A stretch of 64,000 nucleotides of DNA from CAZNXJ01 sp964577115 (GCA_964577115.1 CAZNXJ010000012.1:1-64000), one strand, 5' to 3'. Numbered from the stretch's first letter, positions 18,248 through 26,796 are shown. The notes: a model not told the origin generated them from the sequence alone. Translations and numbers: made by a program.

Positions 18248-19183
18248 ATGAGGTGGGCGTGCCTGCTGTTAGCGACCATCCTCGCCACGAGCCCCGTGGC
18301 TTTCGCGCGCGACCTGTACGTGAACAACCGCACGGGCGACGACCGCAGCGATGGCAGTTCCCGCGAGGCGATTGCGCCCGGCCGAGGCCCGTTCCGCACG
18401 ATCGCTCGAGCGTTGCGAGCGGCGGATGGTGGCGATCAGATTTTCATCGAGAACACGGGTACGCCGTACCGCGAGAGCCTGACGCTCCAGGCCGCTCGGC
18501 ACAGCGGTAGCCCAGGCCAACCGTTCGTGATCTACGGTAACAACGCGGTGCTGGACGGTTCCATGCCCGTTCCGGCCGAGGCCTGGGAGTCGTACGAGGG
18601 CGACATCTACCGGTTTCGGGCCGAGAAGAAGAGCTTTCATCTTTTGTATCTCGCTGGCCGGCCGGCGAAACGTGTGACCGTCGAAGACCCCAAAGCGCGT
18701 GTTCCCGCACTCAAGCCGCTCGAATGGTGCCTCTTCGAAGGCTACGTGTACTTTCACACGGAACTGGGGAAGTTGCCTCAGCACTACGACCTGACGCACA
18801 CGGTGCTGCCGGTGGGTGTGACGCTGTACGAGGTGCGGCATGTGCTCATTCAAGAGCTGATCGTGCAGGGGTTCCAGCTGGACGGAGTCAACGCGCACGA
18901 TGGCGTCACCGACACGCAGCTCGTTGGCCTCGTGTGCCGTGGCAATGGCCGCAGTGGAATTTCCGTTGGTGGAGCGTCTCGCGTGTCCATCGAAGCCTGC
19001 CTGGTCGGCGACAATGGAGCCGCGCAGGTGCGCACCGAAGGATTTTCGCACACGCGACTGCGGAACTGCGACTTGATCGACCGCCCGTTTGCTCCGGCGC
19101 TGGTGCGCGAAGGGGGCGAGGTGACGATTGAGAACCGGACGGCGGACTCCCGGGCTGATGAGATGCCGACGGTTAAGCGGTGA
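18248..19183 (+). CDS. Secreted right-handed beta-helix protein
   Basis: The 311-residue product starts with a signal peptide (MRWACLLLATILATSPVAFA). The mature N-terminus DLYVNNRTGDDRSDG and the PFRTIARALRAADGGDQIFI stretch are typical of secreted beta-helix proteins with an N-terminal DUF1565-like region. Repeating Asn/Gly-rich strands (VNAHDGVTDTQLVGLVCRGN, then NGRSGISVGGASRVSIEACLV) match parallel beta-helix coils, a fold common in polysaccharide-active or surface proteins. AGAAGGTG upstream supports the ATG at 18248. Its 3' end overlaps the convergent flippase-like gene by 11 bases. Confidence 0.8.
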   Translation: MRWACLLLATILATSPVAFARDLYVNNRTGDDRSDGSSREAIAPGRGPFRTIARALRAADGGDQIFIENTGTPYRESLTLQAARHSGSPGQPFVIYGNNAVLDGSMPVPAEAWESYEGDIYRFRAEKKSFHLLYLAGRPAKRVTVEDPKARVPALKPLEWCLFEGYVYFHTELGKLPQHYDLTHTVLPVGVTLYEVRHVLIQELIVQGFQLDGVNAHDGVTDTQLVGLVCRGNGRSGISVGGASRVSIEACLVGDNGAAQVRTEGFSHTRLRNCDLIDRPFAPALVREGGEVTIENRTADSRADEMPTVKR

Positions 19184-20237
19184 AGGATTGCTGGCAGGCG
19201 AGCACGTCGGGCGGCTTCTTGGCTGTGTTTGCTTGCGTTTCCAGATCCGCGGATTCCTGCATCAGCTCGGCGACTTCGCGCCGGCTGGTCCAATAGACCA
19301 CGACGCCGACGCTGGCTATGCCGATCGTCAGTAGGCGGTAGGCGAGAGCGACCGTGACGCCGGACGCCAAGGTGTCGCCCACCGACCAGAGCTCATACAG
19401 CTTCTCCATCGCAAACTCGTACGTGCCGAGTCCCACGGGCGTGATTGGCAGCGCCGCGACGACGTTGGCCAGCGGCACGATCACCAGATGCTGTGCCGCC
19501 GACGGCGGGGAATCAAACAAAGCGCATGCGAGCAGATAGACGGCCAGGGCGCCGACCAGATGAATCAGAAGGCTCGCGGCGGCAACGAGGGCTAGCATGG
19601 TGGGCTGTTTGCGGTACAGCCGCAGCCCTCGCACAACACTGCCGATCGGCTGCCCGATTTTGGGAAGTTCGACGAGCATCTCGACGAACGGACTGGTGGT
19701 GAACCCGGGCAGCATCAACACGAATAGGCTTAAGAGGCCCACTCCCGCGACGATGTACGTTGCCTGGCGCAGCGCGAGCAGCTCAGCCGTTTGTTGTGGC
19801 AGGCCAACCAGTGCGAGAGCGAGCGAGGTGACGGCGAGCAATCCGCCGAGCCCGGCAATGCGGTCGACGAGCACGGTCGCGGCGGCTTCGACGCGCCGTC
19901 CCGGCTGTTCCCGCGCGATGAACACAGCCTTGAACAGGTCGCCCCCCATGCTGCCGGCGGAGACGAAGTTGAACAAGTAGCCGAGGAACCCTAGACGAAA
20001 CGCATCCGCGAGGCGGAAACGGAGGCCTATCGCACGTACGAGCAGGAACCAGCGTACGAAGCTGAGGATGACTGCGGTGAGTGTCAAGGCAAACGCACCG
20101 CCCACGCGAGGCAAGTCGAGCGGACGGCGGCGGAGCTGTTCGAGCTGCGACGGATCGATCTGCGACAGCAACCAGGCGATCAGTGCGATCGGGGCGACGA
20201 TTTTGAGCGTTGTGAGGACAATTTTCTTGCGGTTCAC
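19173..20237 (-). CDS. Flippase-like integral membrane protein (UPF0104/LPG synthase TM type)
   Basis: With the GTG start at 20237 (VNRKKIVLTTLKIV) the protein has 354 residues and about eight hydrophobic segments. Family features include the SAGSMGGDLFKAVFIARE block, VLVDRIAGLGGLL and the ITPVGLGTYEFAMEKLY block, as in lysylphosphatidylglycerol synthase transmembrane domains and related lipid flippases. No soluble synthase domain follows, so it probably handles lipid or lipid-linked transport rather than aminoacylation. The in-frame sequence upstream of the GTG is not membrane-like. It converges with the beta-helix gene. Confidence 0.85.
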   Translation of the reverse strand: MNRKKIVLTTLKIVAPIALIAWLLSQIDPSQLEQLRRRPLDLPRVGGAFALTLTAVILSFVRWFLLVRAIGLRFRLADAFRLGFLGYLFNFVSAGSMGGDLFKAVFIAREQPGRRVEAAATVLVDRIAGLGGLLAVTSLALALVGLPQQTAELLALRQATYIVAGVGLLSLFVLMLPGFTTSPFVEMLVELPKIGQPIGSVVRGLRLYRKQPTMLALVAAASLLIHLVGALAVYLLACALFDSPPSAAQHLVIVPLANVVAALPITPVGLGTYEFAMEKLYELWSVGDTLASGVTVALAYRLLTIGIASVGVVVYWTSRREVAELMQESADLETQANTAKKPPDVLACQQSFTA

Positions 20238-20499
20238 GAAGTATCTCGAGCGATAGGCAGAGGGGAAGCGTCGCGAGAGCCAGCTCGTTGGCGACCGGGG
20301 GGCGGCCGATCGGCGAGCCACGGTTGACAGGTCGCAGGGGCAGTGATACGTTTCGATATTCCACCGGCTAGCGTGGGAAACGCGGATCAGCGTCGCGTTT
20401 TCGAACGCCGAGTGGACAACCAAATAGAGCGATTTTCCGGGTTTTGCGGAGCAACGCAAGGTCGTTCGTGGCCGGTTCCGCGAGTTCGGATGCGCCCTT

Positions 20500-20579
<80 letters not shown>

Positions 20580-20583
<4 letters not shown>

Positions 20584-20610
20584 GTTACGTTTCGACGTAA
20601 CGTGGTTTTT
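20580..20610 (+). terminator. Terminator after tRNA-Ala
   Basis: A 10-bp perfect stem (CCACGTTACG with CGTAACGTGG, 6-base loop) is followed by TTTTT. It begins inside attL and was probably supplied by the island, since attR has its own terminator. Confidence 0.85.
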
Positions 20611-20663
20611 CCATGTACTTACAGCGAAATCGTTGTACCTCAAGAACTTGTGTTCTAAGTCTT

Positions 20664-20690
20664 GTGGCCGCTAAGTGGGCCGCTAAGTTC
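20664..20690 (+). repeat. Left subterminal 27-bp direct repeat (candidate integrase arm site)
   Basis: This sequence matches 28255-28281 at 25 of 27 positions in the same orientation. Inside it, GGCCGCTAAG occurs twice about 14 bases apart. A weaker relative (GGCCGGTAAG) follows near 20700, and its inverse lies near 20730. Such paired repeats just inside att sites resemble arm-type binding sites of tyrosine recombinases. Confidence 0.7.
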
Positions 20691-20771
20691 CTTGAGGGTG
20701 GCCGGTAAGTTATCCACTGCGCAGGAGCTTACCGGTGGCCGCCCCCCAGGGGCAAGACTAGGCGACACACC

Positions 20772-21519
20772 TTGAAACCGGACGAGAAGGGCCGGTTCCG
20801 GCAACGGGTCGGAGTCCGAGCCACCACAGACGGCCAGTTCGTTGCCGTCCGGTTCAACTTCGGCACCGATGTAAAGCCGGCGGCGTACCGCTATGCCGCT
20901 GTCCAGGCACTCTACGAGGACGAGATCAAGGCCGGGGCCGATTGCTGGACCGTGGCCGGTCTGGAGCTTGCGCAGCAAATCGTCAGAGGCGAAGCCGCCA
21001 CCCTTCCTCCGCCGCAGGCGACGCAAATCATCGAAGGTGGGCGAGTCACCACCCTGCCCCCAGACGGCTCCGACGACTATGCCCAAACGGTCGAGTTGTT
21101 CCGCCAGCGTTATCCGTCCGCCCAAATTCGTCCCTCAGACCCGGCGAAATACAACGACGGCGTAAACCTCACCAACGAGCAGATCGCCCAGAGGATGAGG
21201 GAGTTGCAGGAAGAGCTTCGCACCCTCGGTATGCTGTTGGGGACGGAGGAACTGTCGACCTATCCGGTCACAGGGACACTCCACGAGGCGCTAGACAAGT
21301 ACGCCGATTACGTTTGCACCAAGCTGCACGGCATCTCGGACCAGACGATGTACCAGCGGCTCTCGCAGGTGAAACAGCTAAAGCTGACCCACGAGGACCG
21401 CCCACTCGCCCTGCTCGGCCTGACGGACTGCCAGGAATTGTTTGGGTATTGGACGAAGCGTCCCGAACAGCCGGGAACTGAAGGCGAGCGATACGGGAGA
21501 CCCACCTGCAAGCACCGGG
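20772..21519 (+). pseudogene. Integrase (tyrosine recombinase) N-terminal fragment
   Basis: The open frame begins at a TTG (20772) right next to attL, as integrases of tRNA islands often do. The translated part fits an arm-binding region followed by a core-binding (SAM-like) domain: GTLHEALDKYADYVCTKLHG, then DRPLALLGLTDCQELFGYW. The frame runs into IS21 sequence at 21520 and the catalytic domain with the R-H-R-Y residues is absent; no continuation is found beyond the IS remnant. The assignment as an integrase rests on position and these core-binding-type features rather than on a catalytic motif. Confidence 0.7.
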
Positions 21520-22678
21520 TGTCAGGGATCGGGTTAAACCGGCCACTTAGGATCGGGTTAAAACCGGCCATTTGAGAAGGTAAGTACCGTCAAGGATCCT
21601 TTCGGTAACTCTGTTGCCGAAAGGGGAGCGGATGGTGCGACAACTGAAAATGGCTGATGTAACGACGGTCCGAGCCTTACATGCGGCTGGTCATTCGAAT
21701 CGAGAAATTGCCCGCCTGACGGGCGTCCACCGGGAGACGGTGGCCAAGTACGTAGCAGCCGGGGATGCAAAACCGGCCGAACCCGATCACCGGGTTGTTT
21801 CAGGTCCGGCGAATGCCTGCGAGGCGTTTCGCGAGCTGATCCTCGGCAAACTGGAAGCCGGGCTGAGCGGCACGCGCATCTATCAGGACCTACGCGATGA
21901 GCACGGGTTCCAGGCGAGCTACTCGAGCGTTCGTCGCTTCATCCGGGGCCTAGAGAAGAATACGCCCGTTCCCTTCCGTCGCATGGAAGTGCTTCCCGGC
22001 GAGGAAGCCCAGGTGGATTTCGGTACGGGTGCTCCCGTAACGCGCGAGGGCAAGCGGCGCCGCCCCTGGATGTTTCGCATCGTGCTGAGCCATTCGCGCA
22101 AGGCGTACAGCGAAGTCGTGTGGCGTCAGACCACCGAGTGCTTTCTTGCGTGTCTCGAAAACGCCTTTCACTATTTCGGCGGAACCCCCAAGCATCTCGT
22201 CATCGACAATCTAAAGGCGGCTGTCGCCGATGCGGACTGGTATGACCCGCAGGTCCATCCCAAGCTGCAGTCGTTCGCCGCCCATTACGGCACGATCTTT
22301 TTGCCTACCAAGCCGTACACACCGCGGCACAAGGGCAAGGTTGAAAGTGGCGTCAAGTACGCCAAGAACAACGCCCTGAAGAACCGCGTCTTCTCAAGTC
22401 TGGAGGAGCAGAACGACTTTCTGCTGTCGTGGGAAAGAAACATTGCGGACACGCGTCTGCATGGTACGACCAAGCGGCAGGTTGGCAAGCAGTTCGAGGA
22501 GAGCGAACGCGCTGCATTGCAGCCGTTGCCACGCGATCGTTTCCCGTTCTTCCACGAAGCCCGTCGCAGCGTCTACCGCGATGGTCATCTGGAAGTGGAC
22601 AAGGCCTACTATTCGGCGCCTCCGGAGTACGTCGGCCGGCGCTTGTGGGTGCGCTGGGACGCACGACTCGTGCGCATC
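21520..22678 (+). mobile_element. Truncated IS21-family element
   Basis: The left end begins TGTCAGGGATCGGG at 21520 with two tandem transposase-binding repeats, then an IstA gene. The element stops abruptly near 22678 within istA; istB and the right end are missing. The sequence after the break belongs to a different, minus-strand gene. Confidence 0.82.
21526..21573 (+). repeat. IS21 left-end tandem repeats
   Basis: Two near-identical units lie in tandem: 21526-21548 and 21550-21573, each reading GGATCGGGTTAAA-CCGGCCA with one inserted A in the second. Such multiple terminal repeats bind the IstA transposase in IS21 elements. Confidence 0.85.
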
Positions 22679-22729
22679 TCGACTCCGCACTCCCTCAATT
22701 TCGCCAACGCCTTCTCAACCCGGTTGTGA
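21632..22729 (+). pseudogene. istA: IS21-family transposase IstA, C-terminally truncated
   Basis: From the ATG at 21632 (AGGGGAGCGG upstream) the frame encodes an N-terminal helix-turn-helix (HSNREIARLTGVHRETVAKY) and a DDE catalytic core with Asp in EAQVDFGTGAPV, Asp in HLVIDNLKAAV and Glu in HKGKVESGVKYAKN. The genuine IstA sequence ends around RWDARLVRI (about residue 349), followed by about 17 residues read from unrelated DNA. Full IstA proteins are around 400-520 residues. The DDE triad is intact but the C-terminal part and the IstB ATPase are gone, so independent transposition is unlikely. Confidence 0.88.
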
Positions 22730-22992
22730 GCTTTCTTCCAATCGACAGTTCGGGGATGGTCTTCTGGAGAAAAATCCTGCAAATGCGGGGAGCGAGTGAG
22801 TGCTTTGCGCACCTCTTCTGGCGAAGCTCCGGTTGAAAGCAGTCGCCGTGCCTCGTCAAACGCAGTCTGATACTCGTCCCGACAACGCCGGTCTGTCAAA
22901 TCGCTTGCAACCACACCTTCGATTTGGTCAAAGCGAAAATCACCGTCTGCTCCGCGGTTACCAGATGGATAACGGTCTTTCTTCCTTGCCAT
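22680..22992 (-). pseudogene. Island gene cut at its 3' end by the IS21 remnant
   Basis: The frame starts at ATG 22992 (MARKKDRYPSGNRG) behind GGAGATTTGCAA and reads about 104 residues before hitting IS21 sequence: acidic and helical, with FDEARRLLSTGASPEEVRKAL and DWKKAHNRVEKALAKLRE. I do not recognise the family. Its natural stop is lost, so a fusion tail from the IS would be translated instead. It may be an inactive remnant. Confidence 0.55.
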
Positions 22993-23028
22993 TTGCAAAT
23001 CTCCGTTGTCGATAGTGCCTTTTGCTCG

Positions 23029-23460
23029 TCATAGATTGCCTGCCAACACGCTGACATCGACTTTGAAGTAGTCGGCCAGCTTGCGGATCATCTGCCGACT
23101 GAATGGCCTCTTACCTGCCAAGACTTCCGAGATCGTCGATTTGGCGATCCCCGTATCCCGGCTCAGTTGCATCTGGCTGACGCCTTTGGCCTCCATCAGA
23201 TGTCGAAGCATGTCGGCGTCGGAAGCCGGTTCGATGGCGTGGTGTTCGTCCTCGTAGGCGGCGACGAGATCGCTCAACGCATCGAGGTACATCTCCTCGC
23301 CGTGGTCGAGTTCGCCTTTGGCAAGCAGACGGTCCATGACCTCCTGCGCTGCTTCCAGATGCTCCTCGGACTTGATCGAGGCCAACGGAAAGGTCAGCAC
23401 AAGTTCAAGGTACGAGTCCCGGTCCCTGCCCTTCAAGCCGTACTTGCTCTTGGTCGCCAT
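23029..23460 (-). CDS. higA: HigA-type antitoxin / transcriptional repressor
   Basis: The 143-residue product (ATG at 23460 with AGGA upstream) has an N-terminal HigA-like region (FPLASIKSEEHLEAAQEVMDRL) and a C-terminal XRE helix-turn-helix (GVSQMQLSRDTGIAKSTISEVLAGKRPFS). In HigBA systems the antitoxin neutralises the toxin and represses the operon. It lies directly downstream of higB on the same strand, the toxin-first order typical for higBA. The palindromic operators at 23989-24035 are its likely targets. Confidence 0.88.
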   Translation of the reverse strand: MATKSKYGLKGRDRDSYLELVLTFPLASIKSEEHLEAAQEVMDRLLAKGELDHGEEMYLDALSDLVAAYEDEHHAIEPASDADMLRHLMEAKGVSQMQLSRDTGIAKSTISEVLAGKRPFSRQMIRKLADYFKVDVSVLAGNL

Positions 23461-23568
23461 GCGCTTCGTCCTGCTCGTGTCGGCTCTTGCTGGGCGTCCG
23501 ACTCGGCCCTGCCGGATTGTCATTGCTCAGGCCCCCGGCTGGCCCATTTCGTCCCGCAATGGGGCGCA

Positions 23569-23949
23569 CTATCGTCGCTTGCGCTTCGGCGGCGTCTTGG
23601 CCGCCTTCCTGACCGTTTTCTTCGGCGGAGGCGGCTCGAAACAGCCGCATTCCTCCTTCCACTTCTCTTCGTCGTACTCCTCGTGAGTCATTATCTTGAG
23701 AACGAACACCTTCTGGCTCGGGTACAGGATACGGGTGACCAGACGGTACTTGTTGCCGCCGATGTTGAACACGACGCAGTTCCCGACAATGCTGGCCGTG
23801 CCGAACTCCGCTTTCACGTCGCCCCACGACTGCCACGAGACGGTCCTGCTGCTGACGTGCGTATACCATGCCCGGAGCGGCCCCTCGGCGTCCCCATGCC
23901 CCGGCAGTTCCCAGAACGGCCGCAATCGAGACTTGGAAATGACCCGCAT
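23569..23949 (-). CDS. higB: HigB-type toxin (ribosome-dependent mRNA interferase family)
   Basis: The 126-residue protein matches the HigB_toxin family closely: MRVISKSRLRPFWE, PLRAWYTHV, WGDVKAEFGTASIVGN, the VVFNIGGNKYRLVTRI core and MTHEEYDEEKW. Members cut mRNA on the ribosome. An extra C-terminal tail (about residues 103-126), Pro/Lys/Arg-rich, extends beyond the usual length. AGGAG precedes the ATG at 23949. It is the first gene of the pair. Confidence 0.92.
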   Translation of the reverse strand: MRVISKSRLRPFWELPGHGDAEGPLRAWYTHVSSRTVSWQSWGDVKAEFGTASIVGNCVVFNIGGNKYRLVTRILYPSQKVFVLKIMTHEEYDEEKWKEECGCFEPPPPKKTVRKAAKTPPKRKRR

Positions 23950-23982
23950 CCGGCACTGCTCCTGTTATCGGCATCCGAAGGC

Positions 23983-24035
23983 ATTGTAGTTCGCAAAATG
24001 CGAACAATCAAGGCCGAAGTTCGCAAATCACGAAC
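23983..24035 (-). promoter_or_regulatory. higBA promoter with two palindromic operators
   Basis: Read on the minus strand, TTGATT (24011-24006) and TACAAT (23988-23983) are separated by exactly 17 bases. Those 17 bases (23989-24005) form a palindrome, GTTCGCA-3-TGCGAAC. A second, weaker palindrome GTTCG-7-CGAAC lies at 24019-24035, centred 30 bases (about three helical turns) away. This arrangement fits autorepression by HigA. Confidence 0.78.
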
Positions 24036-24067
24036 ACCCCGGTCGATGCTGCAAAGCGAAGTGGTTG

Positions 24068-24445
24068 CTACTCCTTCCTTTGCCGCTCCCATTTCTCCCT
24101 TGCCGGGCAGCCCGCACTCACCCACGCCCGAAGCTCCTCGTGGCTCCAGCGAACCAACCGACCGATCTTGATCGGCTTCGGTATCCTTCCGCTGTTCGCC
24201 ATCCCCCAAACCGTCCGCTCCGAAAGGTCGAGCAGCTTCGCTGTCGCCTTGATGTCGATCAGCAGGCCCTTGACTTCGGGCATCTTCTGCCCGGCGAGAT
24301 TGGCGTGGTGTGATGCCTTCACCCGAGCCTCTCGTTGCTCATCGAAGCCCACGGCGGCGTTGATCGCCTGTCGGAAGATGTCGATCAATGCGGCTTCGGA
24401 CTCCTTGTCCACCGTGATGCTGACCTGCAACTGAATCGTCTTCAT
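24068..24445 (-). CDS. Excisionase/AlpA-like MerR-type DNA-binding protein
   Basis: The 125-residue product begins at ATG 24445 with GGAGG upstream. The first half is hydrophilic and unassigned. The second half is a winged helix-turn-helix of the AlpA/excisionase type: IKATAKLLDLSERTVWGMAN, then SGRIPKPIKIGRLVRWSHEELRAWV. Such proteins direct excision or regulate island genes. It is divergent from the gene at 24525. Confidence 0.8.
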   Translation of the reverse strand: MKTIQLQVSITVDKESEAALIDIFRQAINAAVGFDEQREARVKASHHANLAGQKMPEVKGLLIDIKATAKLLDLSERTVWGMANSGRIPKPIKIGRLVRWSHEELRAWVSAGCPAREKWERQRKE

Positions 24446-24524
24446 TGCTTCGTCCTCCGGTTCGTGGTGATCGGTCTTTCTCAATGAAGAAAGACACTCC
24501 ACCACGAACTCAGGAGAACGAGCC

Positions 24525-24839
24525 ATCGCACTCACCGATCAAGCCCAAACCGATCTCGGCCAGTTCGTCGAATACGCCGACGAGACGGCGCTGATCGTCC
24601 GCTGCCCGAACGTCTTCGAGGAAGAGACGACCCTCTCGATCACGCTCGACGACGTGGCTCGCTGTTACGCCGAGGAGGCACGCAACCTGTCGAGCGGCTG
24701 TCGCACATTGGCTGGTCTGACCGGCGACTGGCGCTATATCGACCAACTCGCCCGACTCGCTCTCCACTGGTTCAAGCAAACCAACATCGAGGGCATCCGA
24801 GCGGCGGCACGGCAACGAGGAATTGAACCGAGATTCTGA
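24525..24839 (+). CDS. Hypothetical protein with apparent ATC start
   Basis: The open frame encodes about 104 residues, ALTDQAQTDLGQFVEYADE at the start and ARLALHWFKQTNIEGIRAAA near the end, mostly helical and acidic. No ATG, GTG or TTG occurs before the first clearly coding residues, but AGGAG at 24512-24516 sits eight bases before ATC at 24525. An ATG at 24654 would discard the first 43 well-formed residues. ATC may be a rare start, or the original start has mutated. It is 17 bases upstream of the ATPase-like gene, suggesting an operon. Function unknown. Confidence 0.6.
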   Translation: MALTDQAQTDLGQFVEYADETALIVRCPNVFEEETTLSITLDDVARCYAEEARNLSSGCRTLAGLTGDWRYIDQLARLALHWFKQTNIEGIRAAARQRGIEPRF

Positions 24840-24856
24840 TCGACTACGGAGAACAC

Positions 24857-26314
24857 ATGCCCGCATATCTCAAGATCGAAAACGTCGGCGTCTACCCGCC
24901 CGAGGGCTTCACCGTCCTCGGCGTCAGTCTTGCCGACACGTCGGACAACCGAGGCGTCATCGGCCAGTTCGGCTCCGGCAACAAGCACGCCGTCGCCGTG
25001 GCGCTGCGGAACGAGATCGCTCCGGTCGTGTTCTGCGGCACGCTGCGGCTGGAGTTCTTAACCCGACCGCAGACCGTGGCCGACGCCAAGGCCAGCAAGG
25101 ATTTCGCCCGTGTCGTGGTGAAGTACGGCGGCACCGATCCGGCGACCGGAGCCAGCCGTTCGGCCACGGAAGACCTCGGCTTCGTCCTCGACTACGGCAA
25201 GCAGGACTGGAACGAGGTCGCCCTCGCCCTGCGGGAGTTCGTCTCCAACGCCATTGACCGCAGCATCCGGGAAGATGGCGATTGGCGAAGCGTGAAGATC
25301 GAGATCGTGGACGAGAACCGTGTCCGGGCCAAGAGCGGCCACACACGGGTCTTCGTCCCACTGACGCCGGAAGTCCTCGCCTTCTACAACGACCTCGGCA
25401 AGTGGCTTCTGCACTTCTCCGAGCCGGAGTCACTCGATAAGGCGATCCTGCCGAAGCGGAACCGCAACCTTGACGAGCGGAAGGCGGCGGTGATCTACCG
25501 CCGAGGCGTTCGGGTGCGTGAATTCGAGAGCAGCGAAACGGAATCGCTCTTCGATTACAACCTGAACGACCTGACCATCGACGGGGCCCGCAAGGCGTCG
25601 GATTGGGACGTGCGCCACCACTGCGGCCAAGCGCTGGCTGACGCCGACAAGGACGTGCTGGCGATCCTGTTCGACCATCTGCTCAACTCGGACAGGCCGG
25701 TGTGGGAACTCACGTTTGACACGTACTCGCTCCAGCCGTCGTATCGGGACAGCAGCGAAGACGACCAGCGCAAGCAAAAGAACTGGCAGGAGGCGTTCCT
25801 GCAAATCGCCGGTGAGACGGCGGTGCTGACCGGCGAAGGGACCGTCGATCAATTAGAGCGAAAGGGCTGTCAGCCCGTCACTGCGCCCGAGGGCCTCGTG
25901 AACGCTGCGGCCCGCTATGGCGTCCAGACTCCGGCCCAAGTCCTTTCCGCCGACGAGTTGTCAGGACGGCTCGTCACTGATCCGACCGACTCGGCGCAGG
26001 CCGCCGTGGACTTCGTATGGAGCGTGATAGAGCGGCACGGCCTCGACAACGGGAAGGAAAGGCCGCCCGTAAAGTGCTTCACGTCCATCCTCGACGGCGG
26101 GGTCATGCTCAACGGCTACTACCGAGACGGCGTGGTCTTCATCAACAGCGACCTTGCCCCGTCCGGGCTGGTGGAAGTCGAGAAGCTGCCGAAACGCCTG
26201 CTCAAGGTCGCACTGGAAGAGGTTGCGCACTACACGACCGGGGCGACCGACAACAGCCGGGACTTTCAAGACTACCTGCTGGACCTCTCGGTGAAGCTGT
26301 CCCGGAAGGTCTGA
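24857..26314 (+). CDS. Hsp90-like (GHKL) ATPase-motif protein with degenerate metallopeptidase-like C-terminus
   Basis: The 485-residue protein (ATG behind ACGGAGAACAC) carries VIGQFGSGNKHAVAV at 34-48, close to the Hsp90 G2 motif IGQFGVGF, and ALREFVSNAID at 124-134, close to the Hsp90 N box FLRELISNASD. In Hsp90 the N box comes first, so the order is reversed here. No DxGxG (G1) motif was found. The C-terminus (about 405-480) reads GVVFINSDLAPSG and LEEVAHYTTGATDNSRDFQ, like a zinc-peptidase HExxH helix in which the first His is Glu454; Glu455 and His458 remain. Activity is unknown. It is the largest cargo gene of the island. Confidence 0.75.
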   Translation: MPAYLKIENVGVYPPEGFTVLGVSLADTSDNRGVIGQFGSGNKHAVAVALRNEIAPVVFCGTLRLEFLTRPQTVADAKASKDFARVVVKYGGTDPATGASRSATEDLGFVLDYGKQDWNEVALALREFVSNAIDRSIREDGDWRSVKIEIVDENRVRAKSGHTRVFVPLTPEVLAFYNDLGKWLLHFSEPESLDKAILPKRNRNLDERKAAVIYRRGVRVREFESSETESLFDYNLNDLTIDGARKASDWDVRHHCGQALADADKDVLAILFDHLLNSDRPVWELTFDTYSLQPSYRDSSEDDQRKQKNWQEAFLQIAGETAVLTGEGTVDQLERKGCQPVTAPEGLVNAAARYGVQTPAQVLSADELSGRLVTDPTDSAQAAVDFVWSVIERHGLDNGKERPPVKCFTSILDGGVMLNGYYRDGVVFINSDLAPSGLVEVEKLPKRLLKVALEEVAHYTTGATDNSRDFQDYLLDLSVKLSRKV

Positions 26315-26345
26315 GGAGCCAGCCGTGCCGCAGCCGCACGCCGAC

Positions 26346-26368
26346 AAATGGCGATCCGGGCAGGTCAA
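26346..26368 (+). repeat. Leader element, copy A
   Basis: AAATGGCG-(9 bases)-GGTCAA lies 82 bases before the start of the 82-residue gene. It matches 26823-26845 at 18 of 23 positions with the two conserved blocks at the same spacing. Confidence 0.5.
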
Positions 26369-26427
26369 ACAATTGAAGCGGACGGCATTCGCCTCCCGCA
26401 CAAACCTCAGCGAGAACGGAGAAAAGC

Positions 26428-26676
26428 ATGGTCACACTGAACACTGGAACCGACCGGGAAGTTGCGGTGCGGGGCGCCCTCGAATCCGAGGCTTTGGGCC
26501 GAGAGTTCTTCGACAACTACGACTCGCTCGACGAGATTGTGGCGGCTGTCAGACGGCTTGTGGAGAGTTCCGCCGAGCGGACGTCCGAGCACGGAATGGA
26601 ACGGGTTGTCGCCGTCGCCATTGTCCCGAAGACAAGCTACGGCGACGAGTCGGGCTACGGGTTTGGGCTGGAATAA
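26428..26676 (+). CDS. Small island protein of unknown function
   Basis: The 82-residue product has a GGAG element upstream of ATG 26428. It is acidic, with a helical centre (FDNYDSLDEIVAAVRRLVES) and a hydrophobic strand (RVVAVAIVPKTSYGD). I do not recognise it. It follows the ATPase-like gene by 113 bases and is followed by a strong hairpin. Confidence 0.6.
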   Translation: MVTLNTGTDREVAVRGALESEALGREFFDNYDSLDEIVAAVRRLVESSAERTSEHGMERVVAVAIVPKTSYGDESGYGFGLE

Positions 26677-26767
26677 CGGCATCTGGCAACATGGCAGGCC
26701 GGTCGTTACCTCCGAAGGGCAGTCGATGCGAGGACGGCTGCACCGGCTCGCTTGCTCATAGGACCAG

Positions 26768-26796
26768 CCCCCTCGCCGCAGGCGAGGGGGCCTTCT
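26768..26796 (+). terminator. Hairpin terminator after the 82-residue gene
   Basis: A 10-bp GC-rich perfect stem (CCCCCTCGCC, loop GCA, GGCGAGGGGG) is followed by CCTTCTT, a poor T tail. It likely reduces read-through into the next gene, which has its own leader element. Confidence 0.6.

Noticed and set aside
24484..24535. ATG at 24484 as start for the 24525 gene
   Set aside because: It is in a different frame from the coding sequence.
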